Positions 32,966 through 42,208 of a DNA stretch of 64,000 nt are shown here, in pieces (positions within the stretch are counted from its first letter, which is position 1; each line of letters starts with the position of its first letter). Source of the DNA: Klebsiella terrigena (GTDB lineage Bacteria > Pseudomonadota > Gammaproteobacteria > Enterobacterales > Enterobacteriaceae); the NCBI RefSeq assembly GCF_006539725.1, contig NZ_BJNO01000022.1, positions 1 through 64,000 of the forward strand, read 5' to 3'. The notes under the pieces were generated by a model that saw nothing but the letters and a program-made list of their open reading frames with translations, was not told where the DNA came from and did no database searches. Position numbers and translations under genes: made by a program.

Positions 32966-33892
32966 ATGACTGAACAACCGATAAACCGCACCCAGGCCTG
33001 GCTGGAAAGCCTGCGCCCAAAAACGCTGCCTCTGGCCTTTGCCGCCATCGTTGTCGGAACGACGCTTGCCTGGCACCAGGGTCATTTCGATCCCTGGGTG
33101 GCTCTGCTGGCGCTGATTACCGCCGGTCTGCTGCAAATTTTATCTAATCTGGCTAACGATTACGGCGATGCGGTAAAGGGCAGCGACAAGCCCGATCGTA
33201 TAGGCCCGCTTCGCGGTATGCAAAAAGGGGCGATCAGCCAGGCGCAGATGAAGCGCGCGCTCATCCTCACCGTGGTGCTGATTTGTCTTTCCGGACTGGC
33301 TCTGCTGTTTTCCGCCTGGCAAACCATGGCCGATTTTATTGGCTTTATGGTTCTGGGCAGCCTCGCCATCGTCGCGGCAATCACCTATACCGTCGGTACC
33401 CGCCCTTATGGCTATATCGGCCTTGGCGATATTTCGGTGCTGGTCTTCTTTGGCTGGCTGAGCGTGGCGGGAAGCTGGTACCTACAGGCCCACACGATTG
33501 CCGCCAGCGTCTTCCTGCCCGCAACGGCCTGCGGCCTGCTCGCGGCGGCAGTGCTCAATATCAATAACCTGCGCGATATCGATAGCGACCGGGAGAACGG
33601 TAAAAACACCCTGGCCGTGCGCCTTGGTCCGCTCAACGCCCGCCGCTACCACGCCTGCCTGTTAATTGGCGCTCCGCTGTGCCTGGCGCTGTTTAACCTG
33701 CTTTCTCTGCACAATCCGTGGGGCTGGCTGTTTATCCTCGCTACGCCGCTGCTGGTGAAGCAGGTGCAGTTTGTCATGCGCGAGCGCGAACCGGTGGCGA
33801 TGCGCCCAATGCTGGAACGAACGGTAAAAGCGGCTCTGTTAACCAACCTGCTGTTTGTCATCGGGATTATTTGCAGCAAGCTGCTGGGTTAA
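32966..33892 (+). CDS. menA: 1,4-Dihydroxy-2-naphthoate polyprenyltransferase
   Basis: MenA attaches the octaprenyl side chain to DHNA to make demethylmenaquinone in the inner membrane. The 308-residue UbiA-superfamily protein has about nine membrane segments and two Asp-rich substrate motifs: NDYGDAVKGSDKPDR (about 62-76) and NNLRDIDSDRENGK (about 200-213). It has the E. coli length and position between hslU and rraA. Confidence 0.96.
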   Translation: MTEQPINRTQAWLESLRPKTLPLAFAAIVVGTTLAWHQGHFDPWVALLALITAGLLQILSNLANDYGDAVKGSDKPDRIGPLRGMQKGAISQAQMKRALILTVVLICLSGLALLFSAWQTMADFIGFMVLGSLAIVAAITYTVGTRPYGYIGLGDISVLVFFGWLSVAGSWYLQAHTIAASVFLPATACGLLAAAVLNINNLRDIDSDRENGKNTLAVRLGPLNARRYHACLLIGAPLCLALFNLLSLHNPWGWLFILATPLLVKQVQFVMREREPVAMRPMLERTVKAALLTNLLFVIGIICSKLLG

Positions 33893-33943
33893 CTGACAAA
33901 TATCAATTAACAATTGATGATTTTGCCAACAATGGGTTTCGCG

Positions 33944-33953
33944 AGATATACTA
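33944..33953 (+). promoter_or_regulatory. Probable rraA promoter -10 region
   Basis: AGATATACTA contains a good -10 (TATACT, 33947-33952) 32 bp before rraA. E. coli rraA has its own RpoS-dependent promoter, and sigma-S promoters depend mainly on the -10. An AT-rich palindrome, ATCAATT-AAC-AATTGAT (33902-33918), lies upstream. Confidence 0.4.
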
Positions 33954-33984
33954 AAAACTCTCGCAGCAACTGAACGTTAAGCCT

Positions 33985-34470
33985 ATGAAATACGATACTT
34001 CCGAGCTTTGTGACATCTACCAGGAGGATGTCAACGTAGTGGAACCTCTGTTCTCCAACTTTGGAGGGCGGTCGTCGTTTGGTGGACAAATCATCACGGT
34101 GAAATGTTTCGAGGATAACGGGTTGCTATACGATATGCTCGAACAGAACGGCCGTGGTCATATTCTGCTGATCGATGGCGGCGGTTCCGTCCGACGGGCG
34201 CTGATTGACGCGGACCTGGCGCGTCTGGCGGTGCAGAATGAGTGGGAAGGACTGGTGGTTTACGGCGCGGTGCGTCAGGTAGACGATCTGGAAGAGCTGG
34301 ATATCGGCATCCAGGCGCTGGCAGCCATTCCCGTAGGTGCCGCAGGTGAAGGCATCGGCGAAAGCGACGTCCGCGTCAACTTCGGCGGCGTGACCTTCTT
34401 CTCCGGCGATCATCTGTACGCCGATAATACCGGCATCATCCTCTCCGAGGATGCGCTGGATATCGAATAG
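33985..34470 (+). CDS. rraA: Regulator of RNase E activity A (RraA)
   Basis: RraA binds RNase E and RhlB and dampens mRNA decay; it was once misnamed MenG. The 161-residue protein forms a trimeric ring. Conserved segments include [35 protein letters not shown] and [19 protein letters not shown]. In E. coli zapB and the glpFKX block come next; here a terminator and then pfkA follow directly. Confidence 0.96.
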   Translation: MKYDTSELCDIYQEDVNVVEPLFSNFGGRSSFGGQIITVKCFEDNGLLYDMLEQNGRGHILLIDGGGSVRRALIDADLARLAVQNEWEGLVVYGAVRQVDDLEELDIGIQALAAIPVGAAGEGIGESDVRVNFGGVTFFSGDHLYADNTGIILSEDALDIE

Positions 34471-34479
34471 CCCGCCCAA

Positions 34480-34512
34480 TAAAAAAGGCCTTCTCTCTGA
34501 GAAGGCCTTTTT
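34480..34512. terminator. Bidirectional terminator between rraA and pfkA
   Basis: AAAAAGGCCTTCTC, TCT and GAGAAGGCCTTTTT form a long perfect stem with A/T tails between the convergent genes. Confidence 0.92.
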
Positions 34513-34527
34513 GTTTTACGCTGAAAC

Positions 34528-35490
34528 TTAGTACAGTTTCTTCGCGCAATCCAGCCAGTCATTTTTGAACGGACGCTTCATGTTTTCGATAGCGTCGATA
34601 ATGTCATGATGAACCAGCTTCTCGTTCTGAATACCCACACAGCGGCCGCCGAAGCCCTGCAGCAGCAGGTCAATCGCGTAGGCGCCCATGCGGGATGCCA
34701 GGATACGGTCATAAGGAACCGGGGAGCCGCCGCGCTGAATGTGACCCAGAACGGTTGCACGCGTTTCACGACCGGTCTCTTTCTCAATGTAGTCAGCCAG
34801 CTCGTGGACGTCGCACATGTGCTCTGTGATGGCCACAATCGCGTGTTTCTTACCTTTGGCGATACCCGCTTTGATTTCAGCGACCAAATCGTCGCGGCTG
34901 TAATCAACCTCAGGCACCATGACGAATTCACAGCCGCCGGAAATAGCCGCCGCCAGCGTCAGATCGCCACAATAGCGGCCCATCACTTCAACGATGGAAA
35001 TACGCTGGTGTGAGGAAGAGGTATCACGCAGACGGTCAATCGCTTCAACAACGGTGCTCAGCGCGGTGAAAAAACCGATGGTGTAGTCGGTGCCTTTAAT
35101 ATCGTTGTCGATGGTGCCCGGCAGACCGATGCACGGGAAGCCCATTTCGGTCAGGCGCATCGCCCCCATGTACGAACCATCACCGCCGATAACAACCAGC
35201 GCATCCAGACCGCGCTTTTTCATGTTCTCAAGGGCCACGGCGCGAACGTGCTCTTCGCGGAATTCCGGGAAACGTGCTGAACCCAGGAAGGTGCCGCCAC
35301 GGTTGATCATGTCGGAAACGCTATAGCGGTCGAGCTGGATCATACGATCTTCATACAACCCGAGGTAACCGTCATAGATTCCAAAAATTTCCAGACCTTC
35401 CGTTAATGCCGCGCGCACAACGCCGCGAATTGCCGCGTTCATGCCCGGCGCATCACCGCCACTTGTCAACACACCGATTTTCTTAATCAT
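34528..35490 (-). CDS. pfkA: 6-Phosphofructokinase I
   Basis: PfkA phosphorylates fructose 6-phosphate in glycolysis and is activated by ADP/GDP and inhibited by PEP. The 320-residue protein has the E. coli length: [18 protein letters not shown] at the N-terminus (ATP loop), [12 protein letters not shown] (about 102) and the catalytic segment [16 protein letters not shown] (Asp127). A Cra-type palindrome lies about 105 bp upstream. sbp and tpiA, its usual neighbours in E. coli, are missing. Confidence 0.98.
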   Translation of the reverse strand: MIKKIGVLTSGGDAPGMNAAIRGVVRAALTEGLEIFGIYDGYLGLYEDRMIQLDRYSVSDMINRGGTFLGSARFPEFREEHVRAVALENMKKRGLDALVVIGGDGSYMGAMRLTEMGFPCIGLPGTIDNDIKGTDYTIGFFTALSTVVEAIDRLRDTSSSHQRISIVEVMGRYCGDLTLAAAISGGCEFVMVPEVDYSRDDLVAEIKAGIAKGKKHAIVAITEHMCDVHELADYIEKETGRETRATVLGHIQRGGSPVPYDRILASRMGAYAIDLLLQGFGGRCVGIQNEKLVHHDIIDAIENMKRPFKNDWLDCAKKLY

Positions 35491-35594
35491 GACTACCTCT
35501 GAACTTAGGAAGCAAAAAATAATCCTGTTGCCTGAAGCGCTCCCTTATCAGGAGTGCACGACGATAATTGCAATAGTATATCAAACGCTTCTGG

Positions 35595-35608
35595 CTGAAT
35601 TGATTCAG
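35595..35608. promoter_or_regulatory. Cra (FruR) operator of pfkA
   Basis: CTGAATTGATTCAG is a near-perfect palindrome matching the Cra consensus TGAATCGNTTCA. Cra represses pfkA in E. coli and is relieved by fructose 1-phosphate. Confidence 0.75.
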
Positions 35609-35693
35609 GTCAGACCAAACGGCGGTAATTTATACAAATAATGCCGGCCTGCCCCACATTTTTACATCGAGTTTACAGACTATAACTCAAAGC

Positions 35694-36590
35694 TTAAAAA
35701 ACGCCCTGCCGCGCCAGCGGCACCACAGAACAGGGGTCCTGATGGATAATGACATCAGAACCCGGAAAACGGTGCAGAATCGCCTGCTCCACCTGGTCGG
35801 CAATGACGTGTGCCTGAACCAATGGCAGGTTATCTTCCATTTCCAAATGTATTTGAATAAAGCGAGTCGGCCCTGACTGCCGCGTCCGTAGATCGTGTGC
35901 CCCGCTGACGCCAGGCCATGCGGTCACGATATTGATAATGTCCTGACGTTCCTCATCAGGCAGCGCGCGGTCTAACAGCGACTGGACGGCCTCATAGGCC
36001 ATGCGCAGCGCGCTATACAGAATATAGACGCCTATCCCCAACGCAAATAGCGCATCGGCACGATGCCAGCCGTACCAGGAGAGGCCCAGCGCCACCAGAA
36101 TAGCGCCGTTCATCATAACATCAGACTGATAATGAAGCATATCTGCTCGCACCGCCTGACTCTGCGTTTTTCTCACCACCCAGCGCTGGAAGGTCACCAG
36201 CACCAGCGTACTGAGCAGCGCAATCAGGGTCACAATCATCCCGACGCCCGCCGCCTGCATCGGTTCCGGGCGCGCCAGGTGCTGAATACCGGTCAAAAAC
36301 AGGAACAGCGCCGACCCGGAGATAAACATACTTTGCGCCAGCGCCGCCAGCGACTCGGCCTTGCCGTGGCCAAAGGTATGCTCCTCATCGGCAGGTTGCA
36401 GCGAATAGCGCACCACCAGGAGATTGGTTAACGAGGCGGCAATATCCACCAGCGAGTCCACCAGCGCAGCCAGAATACTCACAGAGCCGGTATACCACCA
36501 CGCAAAAATTTTAATCAAAAGTAACGCGGAAGCCATCACCGTCGCCGCAATGGCCGCACGACTCACCAGCCGCCCATAAGATTGATTCAT
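35694..36590 (-). CDS. fieF: Cation-diffusion facilitator FieF (YiiP)
   Basis: FieF is an inner-membrane zinc/iron-proton antiporter. The ATG at 36590 (MNQSYGRL) gives 298 residues, close to 300 in E. coli; 37 upstream in-frame codons are not family-like and are left out. Metal-site residues are visible in [14 protein letters not shown] (Asp45, Asp49) and [14 protein letters not shown] (His153, Asp157). Six membrane segments are followed by a cytoplasmic domain with [20 protein letters not shown]. The C-terminus (VPLARQGVF) differs from E. coli. Confidence 0.95.
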   Translation of the reverse strand: MNQSYGRLVSRAAIAATVMASALLLIKIFAWWYTGSVSILAALVDSLVDIAASLTNLLVVRYSLQPADEEHTFGHGKAESLAALAQSMFISGSALFLFLTGIQHLARPEPMQAAGVGMIVTLIALLSTLVLVTFQRWVVRKTQSQAVRADMLHYQSDVMMNGAILVALGLSWYGWHRADALFALGIGVYILYSALRMAYEAVQSLLDRALPDEERQDIINIVTAWPGVSGAHDLRTRQSGPTRFIQIHLEMEDNLPLVQAHVIADQVEQAILHRFPGSDVIIHQDPCSVVPLARQGVF

Positions 36591-36681
36591 AAACGCTCCT
36601 TCACCCGCAGTGCGCTTAGTATAACCCGATCTATTGCGACGACGGATGACAAGCGGGAGGTCGTTTAGCTGAATGACAGGC

Positions 36682-36740
36682 AAAAAAAACCCCCACATCA
36701 TGTGGGGGGAAGACAGGGATGGTGTCTATGGCAAGGAAAA
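36682..36740 (-). ncRNA. cpxQ: CpxQ small RNA from the cpxP 3' UTR
   Basis: The 3' end of the cpxP transcript reads TTTTCCTTGCCATAGACACC, then ATCCCTGTC, and ends in the hairpin CCCCCACAT-GATGTGGGGG with eight T. This is almost identical to E. coli/Salmonella CpxQ, which RNase E releases from cpxP mRNA and which with Hfq represses envelope-protein messages. The 5' end is set by analogy. The hairpin is also the cpxP terminator. Confidence 0.9.
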
Positions 36741-36749
36741 CAGGGTTTG

Positions 36750-37253
36750 TTACTGGGGTTGCACGGTATTGCTACTACTTGAAAGCATCTTCGCTGAGCC
36801 TTTCTGCATCCTTACAACCTCACGCAACTGATCCATTCGCTGCTGGTGCTTAGCATTTAAAACCGCTTGCTGCTCTGGCGTTAACAGGTGGTACATCTGG
36901 TTGCGAACCTTCGCCATTTCGATCTGGCGGTCAACCTGTTCCTGCGCCATCTTATCGGCCTGAGCGCGCACAGCGTTTTCATCAAATTTTTCTGCGGTGA
37001 CAAGGCTATGCATTGTCTCCATTTCGCTAACATTAACGGGTAACCTATCGTGGCGTGCCCGTTGCATAAGATCTCGTAACTGCTGTCGTTGCTGTTCGGT
37101 TAAACTTATGCCATCAAACATGTGGCCCTGGATGCTGCGCTGCGCCCCTTCTTCTCCGGGGAGCCAGTTAACGCTGGTAACGACTTCAGCGGCCTGGCTA
37201 TTAGCACTTAGCGCCAGCGTTGAGGCCATGACGGCAGCAATAACATTGCGCAT
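36750..37253 (-). CDS. cpxP: Periplasmic Cpx stress adaptor CpxP
   Basis: CpxP inhibits the sensor CpxA until misfolded protein titrates it and it is degraded by DegP. The 167-residue product has a signal peptide ([17 protein letters not shown]) and two LTxxQ-type motifs, [12 protein letters not shown] and [10 protein letters not shown], in a helical periplasmic domain. I prefer the ATG at 37253 over the adjacent GTG because GGGAG is 6 nt before it. It is divergent from cpxRA across a CpxR box and carries CpxQ in its 3' UTR. Confidence 0.95.
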   Translation of the reverse strand: MRNVIAAVMASTLALSANSQAAEVVTSVNWLPGEEGAQRSIQGHMFDGISLTEQQRQQLRDLMQRARHDRLPVNVSEMETMHSLVTAEKFDENAVRAQADKMAQEQVDRQIEMAKVRNQMYHLLTPEQQAVLNAKHQQRMDQLREVVRMQKGSAKMLSSSSNTVQPQ

Positions 37254-37332
37254 CACATACTCCCAAAACGTTTGTGTCGCGATTCAACGAGAGACAGTTT
37301 ACGATTCGGGCTGCAAACATGCGTCAGGGGGT

Positions 37333-37347
37333 GTAAAACAACGTAAA
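37333..37347. promoter_or_regulatory. CpxR box between cpxP and cpxR
   Basis: GTAAA-ACAAC-GTAAA matches the CpxR consensus GTAAA-N5-GTAAA exactly. It lies in the divergent region and should activate cpxP and autoactivate cpxRA. Confidence 0.92.
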
Positions 37348-37402
37348 GTCATGGATTAGCGAGCCTTGATGACGTAATTTCTGCCTCGGAGGTATTTAAA
37401 CA

Positions 37403-38101
37403 ATGAACAAAATCCTGTTAGTTGATGATGACCGGGAGCTCACCTCCCTGTTAAAAGAGCTGCTCGATATGGAAGGCTTTAACGTGCTCGTAGCCCATGA
37501 TGGGGAACAGGCGCTGGCTCTCCTGGACGACAGCATCGATTTACTTTTACTTGATGTGATGATGCCGAAGAAAAACGGTATCGATACGCTTAAAGAGTTG
37601 CGTCAGACACACCAGACTCCCGTTATCATGCTAACTGCCCGCGGTAGCGAGCTGGATCGCGTTCTCGGCCTTGAACTGGGCGCGGATGATTATCTGCCTA
37701 AGCCGTTTAACGATCGTGAGCTGGTGGCGCGCATACGCGCGATTCTGCGCCGCTCCCACTGGAGTGAGCAGCAGCAAACCACCGAAGCCGGCTCACCGAC
37801 GCTGGAGGTTGACGCATTGAGCCTCAACCCGGGCCGTCAGGAAGCCAACTTTGATGGTCAAACGCTGGAGCTTACCGGAACGGAGTTCACCCTGCTGTAC
37901 CTGCTGGCGCAGCATCTTGGCCAGGTGGTCTCTCGTGAACATCTGAGTCAGGAAGTATTGGGAAAACGCCTGACGCCGTTCGACCGCGCCATCGATATGC
38001 ATATTTCTAACCTGCGGCGTAAGCTGCCGGAGCGTAAAGACGGCCACCCGTGGTTTAAAACCCTGCGCGGGCGCGGCTATCTGATGGTTTCAGCTTCATG
38101 A
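37403..38101 (+). CDS. cpxR: Envelope-stress response regulator CpxR
   Basis: CpxR is an OmpR-family transcription factor. The receiver domain has the acidic pocket (LLVDDDRELTS), the phospho-acceptor Asp51 in LLLLDVMMP and the conserved lysine in DYLPKPFNDREL. The C-terminal winged helix carries LTGTEFTLLYLLAQH and RAIDMHISNLRRKL. At 232 residues it matches E. coli. It overlaps cpxA by 4 bp (ATGA), so the two are translationally coupled. Confidence 0.98.
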   Translation: MNKILLVDDDRELTSLLKELLDMEGFNVLVAHDGEQALALLDDSIDLLLLDVMMPKKNGIDTLKELRQTHQTPVIMLTARGSELDRVLGLELGADDYLPKPFNDRELVARIRAILRRSHWSEQQQTTEAGSPTLEVDALSLNPGRQEANFDGQTLELTGTEFTLLYLLAQHLGQVVSREHLSQEVLGKRLTPFDRAIDMHISNLRRKLPERKDGHPWFKTLRGRGYLMVSAS

Positions 38102-39471
38102 TTGGAAGTTTAACCGCACGCATCTTCGCTATTTTCTGGCTCACGCTGGCGCTGGTGTTGATGCTGGTTCTGATGCTGCCCAAGCTGGATTCGCGCCAGA
38201 TGACCGAACTTCTGGAAAGCGAGCAACGCCAGGGCATCATGATTGAGCAGCACGTTGAGGCCGAGCTGGCGACCGATCCACCCAACGATCTGATGTGGTG
38301 GCGTCGTCTGTTTCGGGCGATAGATAAATGGGCTCCGCCGGGACAGCGCCTGCTGCTGGTCACCAGCGAAGGGCGCGTTATCGGCGCAGAACGCAACGAA
38401 ATGCAGATTATTCGCAACTTTATCGGCCAGGCCGATAATGCCGATCATCCGCAGAAAAAACGCTACGGTCGTCTGGAAATGGTCGGCCCGTTTTCCGTCA
38501 GGGATGGTGAGGATAATTATCAGCTCTATCTGATCCGCCCCGCCAGCACGTCACAATCCGATTTCATCAACCTGCTGTTTGACCGTCCGCTGCTGCTGCT
38601 TATCGTCACCATGCTGGTCAGCGCTCCGCTGCTGCTATGGCTGGCGTGGAGTCTGGCAAAACCGGCGCGTAAGCTGAAAAATGCCGCCGACGAGGTCGCC
38701 CAGGGGAACCTGCGCCAGCATCCGGAACTGGAAGCCGGCCCGCAGGAGTTTTTGGCCGCCGGGACCAGCTTTAACCAGATGGTCACCGCCCTGGAGCGGA
38801 TGATGACCAGCCAGCAGCGTCTGCTCTCCGATATCTCCCACGAGCTGCGCACGCCGCTTACGCGACTGCAGCTGGGCACCGCCCTGCTGCGCCGCCGCAG
38901 CGGCGAGAGCAAAGAGCTGGAGCGTATTGAGATGGAGGCGCATCGGCTGGACAGCATGATCAACGATCTGCTGGTGATGTCGCGCAATCAGGCCAACAAC
39001 GCGCTGGTCAGCGAGACGGTAAAAGCCAACCAGCTGTGGGGCGAGGTGCTCGATAACGCCGCCTTCGAGGCCGAGCAGGTAGGAAAATCGTTCACCGTGG
39101 AGTATCCGCCGGGGCCGTGGCCGCTGTACGGCAACCCCAACGCGCTGGAAAGCGCGCTGGAGAATATCGTACGCAACGCGCTGCGCTACTCGCATACCCG
39201 AATTTCGGTGAGCTTCTCGGTGGATAAAGACGGCATCACGGTTAACGTCGATGATGACGGTCCGGGCGTCAGCCCTGAGGATCGCGAGCAGATTTTCCGC
39301 CCGTTCTACCGCACCGACGAAGCGCGCGATCGCGAGTCAGGCGGTACCGGTCTGGGACTGGCTATTGTCGAAGCCGCTATTCAGCAGCATCGCGGTTGGG
39401 TGAAAGCCGACGACAGCCCGCTGGGCGGCCTGCGGCTGACCATCTGGCTGCCGCTGTATAAGCGCACCTGA
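38098..39471 (+). CDS. cpxA: Envelope-stress sensor histidine kinase CpxA
   Basis: CpxA phosphorylates CpxR. The 457-residue protein has an N-terminal membrane helix (IFAIFWLTLALVLMLVLML), a periplasmic sensor loop of about 130 residues, a second helix (LLLLIVTMLVSAPLLLWLAW, about 163-182), a HAMP domain, the phospho-acceptor H-box LSDISHELRTPLTRLQ (His248) and ATPase boxes DDDGPGVSPEDREQIF and GGTGLGLAIV. Its length equals that of E. coli. Confidence 0.98.
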   Translation: MIGSLTARIFAIFWLTLALVLMLVLMLPKLDSRQMTELLESEQRQGIMIEQHVEAELATDPPNDLMWWRRLFRAIDKWAPPGQRLLLVTSEGRVIGAERNEMQIIRNFIGQADNADHPQKKRYGRLEMVGPFSVRDGEDNYQLYLIRPASTSQSDFINLLFDRPLLLLIVTMLVSAPLLLWLAWSLAKPARKLKNAADEVAQGNLRQHPELEAGPQEFLAAGTSFNQMVTALERMMTSQQRLLSDISHELRTPLTRLQLGTALLRRRSGESKELERIEMEAHRLDSMINDLLVMSRNQANNALVSETVKANQLWGEVLDNAAFEAEQVGKSFTVEYPPGPWPLYGNPNALESALENIVRNALRYSHTRISVSFSVDKDGITVNVDDDGPGVSPEDREQIFRPFYRTDEARDRESGGTGLGLAIVEAAIQQHRGWVKADDSPLGGLRLTIWLPLYKRT

Positions 39472-39478
39472 CGCGGCG

Positions 39479-39508
39479 TTCCCCGGTCTGCGCACGCAGC
39501 CGGGGGAA
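39479..39508. terminator. Hairpin between convergent cpxA and yiiM
   Basis: TTCCCCGG and CTGCG pair with CGCAG and CGGGGGAA across two single-base bulges to form a long stem ending 4 bp before the yiiM stop. There is little U-run, so termination efficiency is uncertain. Confidence 0.5.
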
Positions 39509-39511
39509 GCC

Positions 39512-40186
39512 TTATTTCCCCGACAATCGGCGGGAATTATCTTCGATCTTGCCGCTTAAACGCCGCTTCTGCATGGTACGGCTCCAGCTTACCGACAGCC
39601 CTGCGGCACTGAGCAGGCGATGATACTGCTCGTCATCAAACGGCATATGCCAGGCAATCGCGCCGGCCTCATGTACGCTGATATCACTCACCCTGGACGC
39701 CAGCTCCAGCGGCGCGTCGCAGGAGACCACGCCCCCCGCCACCACCCGGTACAGCCAGCCGGTTTTACCGCTATTCTGCATGCGCTGGGCCATATCGCTG
39801 ATGGCAAAATGGAAGTTGAGCTTAAAACACGGCGATCGCGGCTGCGTTACCTGAATCAGCGCCTCGCCCCAGCGAAAGATATCCCCGATATAGACGTTTT
39901 TCTCGGTCATTCCTTCAGCAGAAAGGTTTTCGCCAAAGGCCGGCGCGCAGAAAAGGTCGGCCTGCTGGGGGAATTCGCGGATCCAGTCGGCGTAGTGCTC
40001 GCGCGGGTACTGGCAGAGCGCGCGATCCGGGCCGCCGTGAATTTTCTTTTCCGCCTGCTCATCGCCTTCCAGCCCCAGATCGCCGAGGGTTAACTCACCG
40101 TCGACCTGGATTTTCCCGATGGCGCTCGGACGGCTTCCTTCGTAATCCCTTATCTTGCCCACAAAGACGTTCACCGGATAGTGCAT
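39512..40186 (-). CDS. yiiM: MOSC-domain protein YiiM
   Basis: YiiM is a molybdenum-cofactor-dependent protein that protects E. coli against N-hydroxylated base analogues. The 224-residue product from the ATG at 40186 (MHYPVNVFVGK) has the E. coli length; the 23 upstream codons are left out. MOSC features are GLEGDEQAEKKIHGGPDRAL, GENLSAEGMTEKNVYIGDIF and the conserved cysteine in QPRSPCFKLN. A 3-alpha C-terminal helical domain follows. It lies downstream of sodA, from which the sodA terminator separates it. Confidence 0.93.
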   Translation of the reverse strand: MHYPVNVFVGKIRDYEGSRPSAIGKIQVDGELTLGDLGLEGDEQAEKKIHGGPDRALCQYPREHYADWIREFPQQADLFCAPAFGENLSAEGMTEKNVYIGDIFRWGEALIQVTQPRSPCFKLNFHFAISDMAQRMQNSGKTGWLYRVVAGGVVSCDAPLELASRVSDISVHEAGAIAWHMPFDDEQYHRLLSAAGLSVSWSRTMQKRRLSGKIEDNSRRLSGK

Positions 40187-40209
40187 CTGCTGCCCCCTGC
40201 TACAGGTAT

Positions 40210-40236
40210 AAAAAAAGCGAGTCATCAGACTCGCTT
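40210..40236 (-). terminator. sodA terminator
   Basis: On the minus strand AAGCGAGTC-TGAT-GACTCGCTT is followed by a T-run. It lies between sodA and yiiM. Confidence 0.88.
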
Positions 40237-40257
40237 CTCGTTCAGCACAATGCAACC

Positions 40258-40878
40258 TTATTTTTTGGCGGCAAAACGCGCTGCTGCTTCGTCCCAGTTA
40301 ACCACGTTCCAGAACTCTTTGATGTAGTCCGGGCGGCGGTTCTGGAATTTCAGGTAGTAAGCGTGTTCCCACACGTCCAGGCCCAGGATCGGGAAACCGG
40401 AAGCGCCGGAGATAGCTTCACCCATCAGCGGGGAGTCCTGGTTCGCGGTAGAAACCACGGCCAGCTTGTCGCCTTTCAGTACCAGCCACGCCCAGCCGGA
40501 GCCGAAACGGGTGGCTGCAGCTTTTTCAAACTCAGCTTTGAAGTTATCAACGGAGCCGAAATCGCGCTCGATAGCCGCTTTCAGGTCGCCCTGCAGGGTG
40601 GTACCGGTTTTCAGGCCTTTCCAGAACAGGCTATGGTTAGCGTGGCCGCCCGCGTTGTTACGCAGAGGACCTTTTTTGTCAGCCGGCAGCTGATCCAGTT
40701 TAGTAATCAGCTCTTCAACAGACAGATCGGCGAATTCCGGCAGGCTTTCCAGCGCAGCGTTCGCGTTGTTAACGTAAGCCTGGTGGTGCTTAGTATGGTG
40801 GATTTCCATAGTCTGCTTGTCGAAGTGCGGTTCCAGGGCGTCATAAGCGTACGGCAGGGCTGGCAGTGTAAAACTCAT
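40258..40878 (-). CDS. sodA: Manganese superoxide dismutase
   Basis: SodA converts superoxide to peroxide and oxygen in the cytoplasm. The 206-residue product from the ATG at 40878 ([15 protein letters not shown]) equals E. coli in length; GGAGATGATT precedes the start. Metal ligands are in [13 protein letters not shown] (His27), NHSLFWKGL (His82) and DVWEHAYY (Asp168, His172), and [10 protein letters not shown] is typical of the Mn type. Upstream sequence carries a Fur-like site. Confidence 0.98.
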   Translation of the reverse strand: MSFTLPALPYAYDALEPHFDKQTMEIHHTKHHQAYVNNANAALESLPEFADLSVEELITKLDQLPADKKGPLRNNAGGHANHSLFWKGLKTGTTLQGDLKAAIERDFGSVDNFKAEFEKAAATRFGSGWAWLVLKGDKLAVVSTANQDSPLMGEAISGASGFPILGLDVWEHAYYLKFQNRRPDYIKEFWNVVNWDEAAARFAAKK

Positions 40879-40954
40879 AATCATCTCCATTATTGTCGAG
40901 CGGCTGAAAGTGTTAAGGCCGCGTAAGCAGTTGGTTCATTATAGTTAATTAAAT

Positions 40955-40973
40955 GATATTGAAAACGCTTATC
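40955..40973. promoter_or_regulatory. Fur-like operator upstream of sodA
   Basis: GATATTGAAAACGCTTATC resembles the 19-bp Fur consensus GATAATGATAATCATTATC at its ends and lies about 77 bp before the sodA start. Fur represses sodA in E. coli. The match is partial, so this is tentative. Confidence 0.4.
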
Positions 40974-41052
40974 AATGCCGTATTTTTAATAAGGTTATAA
41001 CAGAGTGTGATACCCGCGATTTTGTGAGCTGGAACAAGTAATTAAGCCGTTG

Positions 41053-41081
41053 GTTGCCAGGGTTTACCCACACGTGGCAAC
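41053..41081. promoter_or_regulatory. RhaS-type inverted repeat upstream of rhaT
   Basis: GTTGCCA (41053-41059) and TGGCAAC (41075-41081) form a perfect inverted repeat separated by 15 bp. The TTGCCA core is the same as in the rhaBAD site at 44183-44221. It is positioned to activate rhaT, as RhaS does in E. coli. The rest of the 291-bp sodA-rhaT gap shows nothing else I can name beyond the Fur-like site. Confidence 0.75.
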
Positions 41082-41169
41082 AGCCTGAAGGCGATAAAAC
41101 TGACCGATTTTTACACTCATCGGGTCGGAAGAAGATTTATCCGATAAAAAATAGATGAGGATAAAATCA

Positions 41170-42204
41170 ATGAATCACGCGATTACGATGGGTATTTTTT
41201 GGCATTTGATAGGTGCGGCCAGTGCAGCCTGTTTCTATGCTCCGTTCAAACAAGTTAAGCAGTGGTCATGGGAAACCATGTGGTCTATCGGCGGGATTGT
41301 CTCGTGGCTGATCCTGCCCTGGACTATCAGCGCCCTGCTGTTGCCTGATTTTTGGGCCTATTACAACTCCTTTAGCGCCTCGACTCTGCTGCCGGTCTTC
41401 ATGTTCGGCGCGATGTGGGGTATCGGCAATATCAACTACGGCCTGACCATGCGCTATCTCGGCATGTCGATGGGGATCGGTATCGCCATCGGCATTACCC
41501 TGATCGTCGGTACGCTCATGACCCCGATTCTCAACGGTCAGTTCGAGGTTTTAATCAATACCAAAGGCGGTCAGATGACGCTGCTCGGCGTGCTGGTCGC
41601 GGTGATTGGCGTCGCCATTGTCACCCGAGCGGGGCAGCTGAAAGAGCGCAAAATGGGCATTAAGGCCGCAGACTTCAACCTTAAAAAAGGTCTGGTCCTG
41701 GCGGTCATGTGCGGCATTTTCTCGGCGGGGATGTCGTTTGCAATGAACGCCGCCAAACCGATGCACGAAGCCGCCGCGGCGCTGGGGGTTGACCCGCTGT
41801 ACACCGCTCTGCCTAGCTACGTGGTGATCATGGGCGGCGGCGCGCTGGTGAACCTCGGATTCTGCTTTATTCGGCTGGCAAAAGTGAAAAACCTGTCGAT
41901 AAAAGCGGACTTCTCGCGGGCAAAACCGCTCATCATCGCCAATATCCTGCTTTCCGCGCTCGGCGGCCTGATGTGGTACCTGCAGTTCTTCTTCTACGCA
42001 TGGGGCCACGCCAGCATTCCGGCACAGTACGACTACATGAGCTGGATGCTGCATATGAGCTTCTACGTTCTGTGCGGTGGGCTGGTGGGGCTGGTGCTGA
42101 AGGAGTGGAACAACGCCGGACGGCGTCCGGTCGGCGTACTCAGCCTTGGCTGCGTGGTGATCATTATTGCCGCCAATATTGTCGGCCTGGGAATGGCAAA
42201 CTAA
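41170..42204 (+). CDS. rhaT: L-rhamnose/proton symporter RhaT
   Basis: RhaT imports L-rhamnose with protons across the inner membrane. The product from the ATG at 41170 ([13 protein letters not shown]) has 344 residues as in E. coli and ten hydrophobic segments, with conserved stretches [33 protein letters not shown] and [20 protein letters not shown]. It ends 4 bp from the convergent rhaR stop, with no terminator between. A RhaS-type site precedes it. Confidence 0.96.
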   Translation: MNHAITMGIFWHLIGAASAACFYAPFKQVKQWSWETMWSIGGIVSWLILPWTISALLLPDFWAYYNSFSASTLLPVFMFGAMWGIGNINYGLTMRYLGMSMGIGIAIGITLIVGTLMTPILNGQFEVLINTKGGQMTLLGVLVAVIGVAIVTRAGQLKERKMGIKAADFNLKKGLVLAVMCGIFSAGMSFAMNAAKPMHEAAAALGVDPLYTALPSYVVIMGGGALVNLGFCFIRLAKVKNLSIKADFSRAKPLIIANILLSALGGLMWYLQFFFYAWGHASIPAQYDYMSWMLHMSFYVLCGGLVGLVLKEWNNAGRRPVGVLSLGCVVIIIAANIVGLGMAN

Positions 42205-42208
42205 ACGC

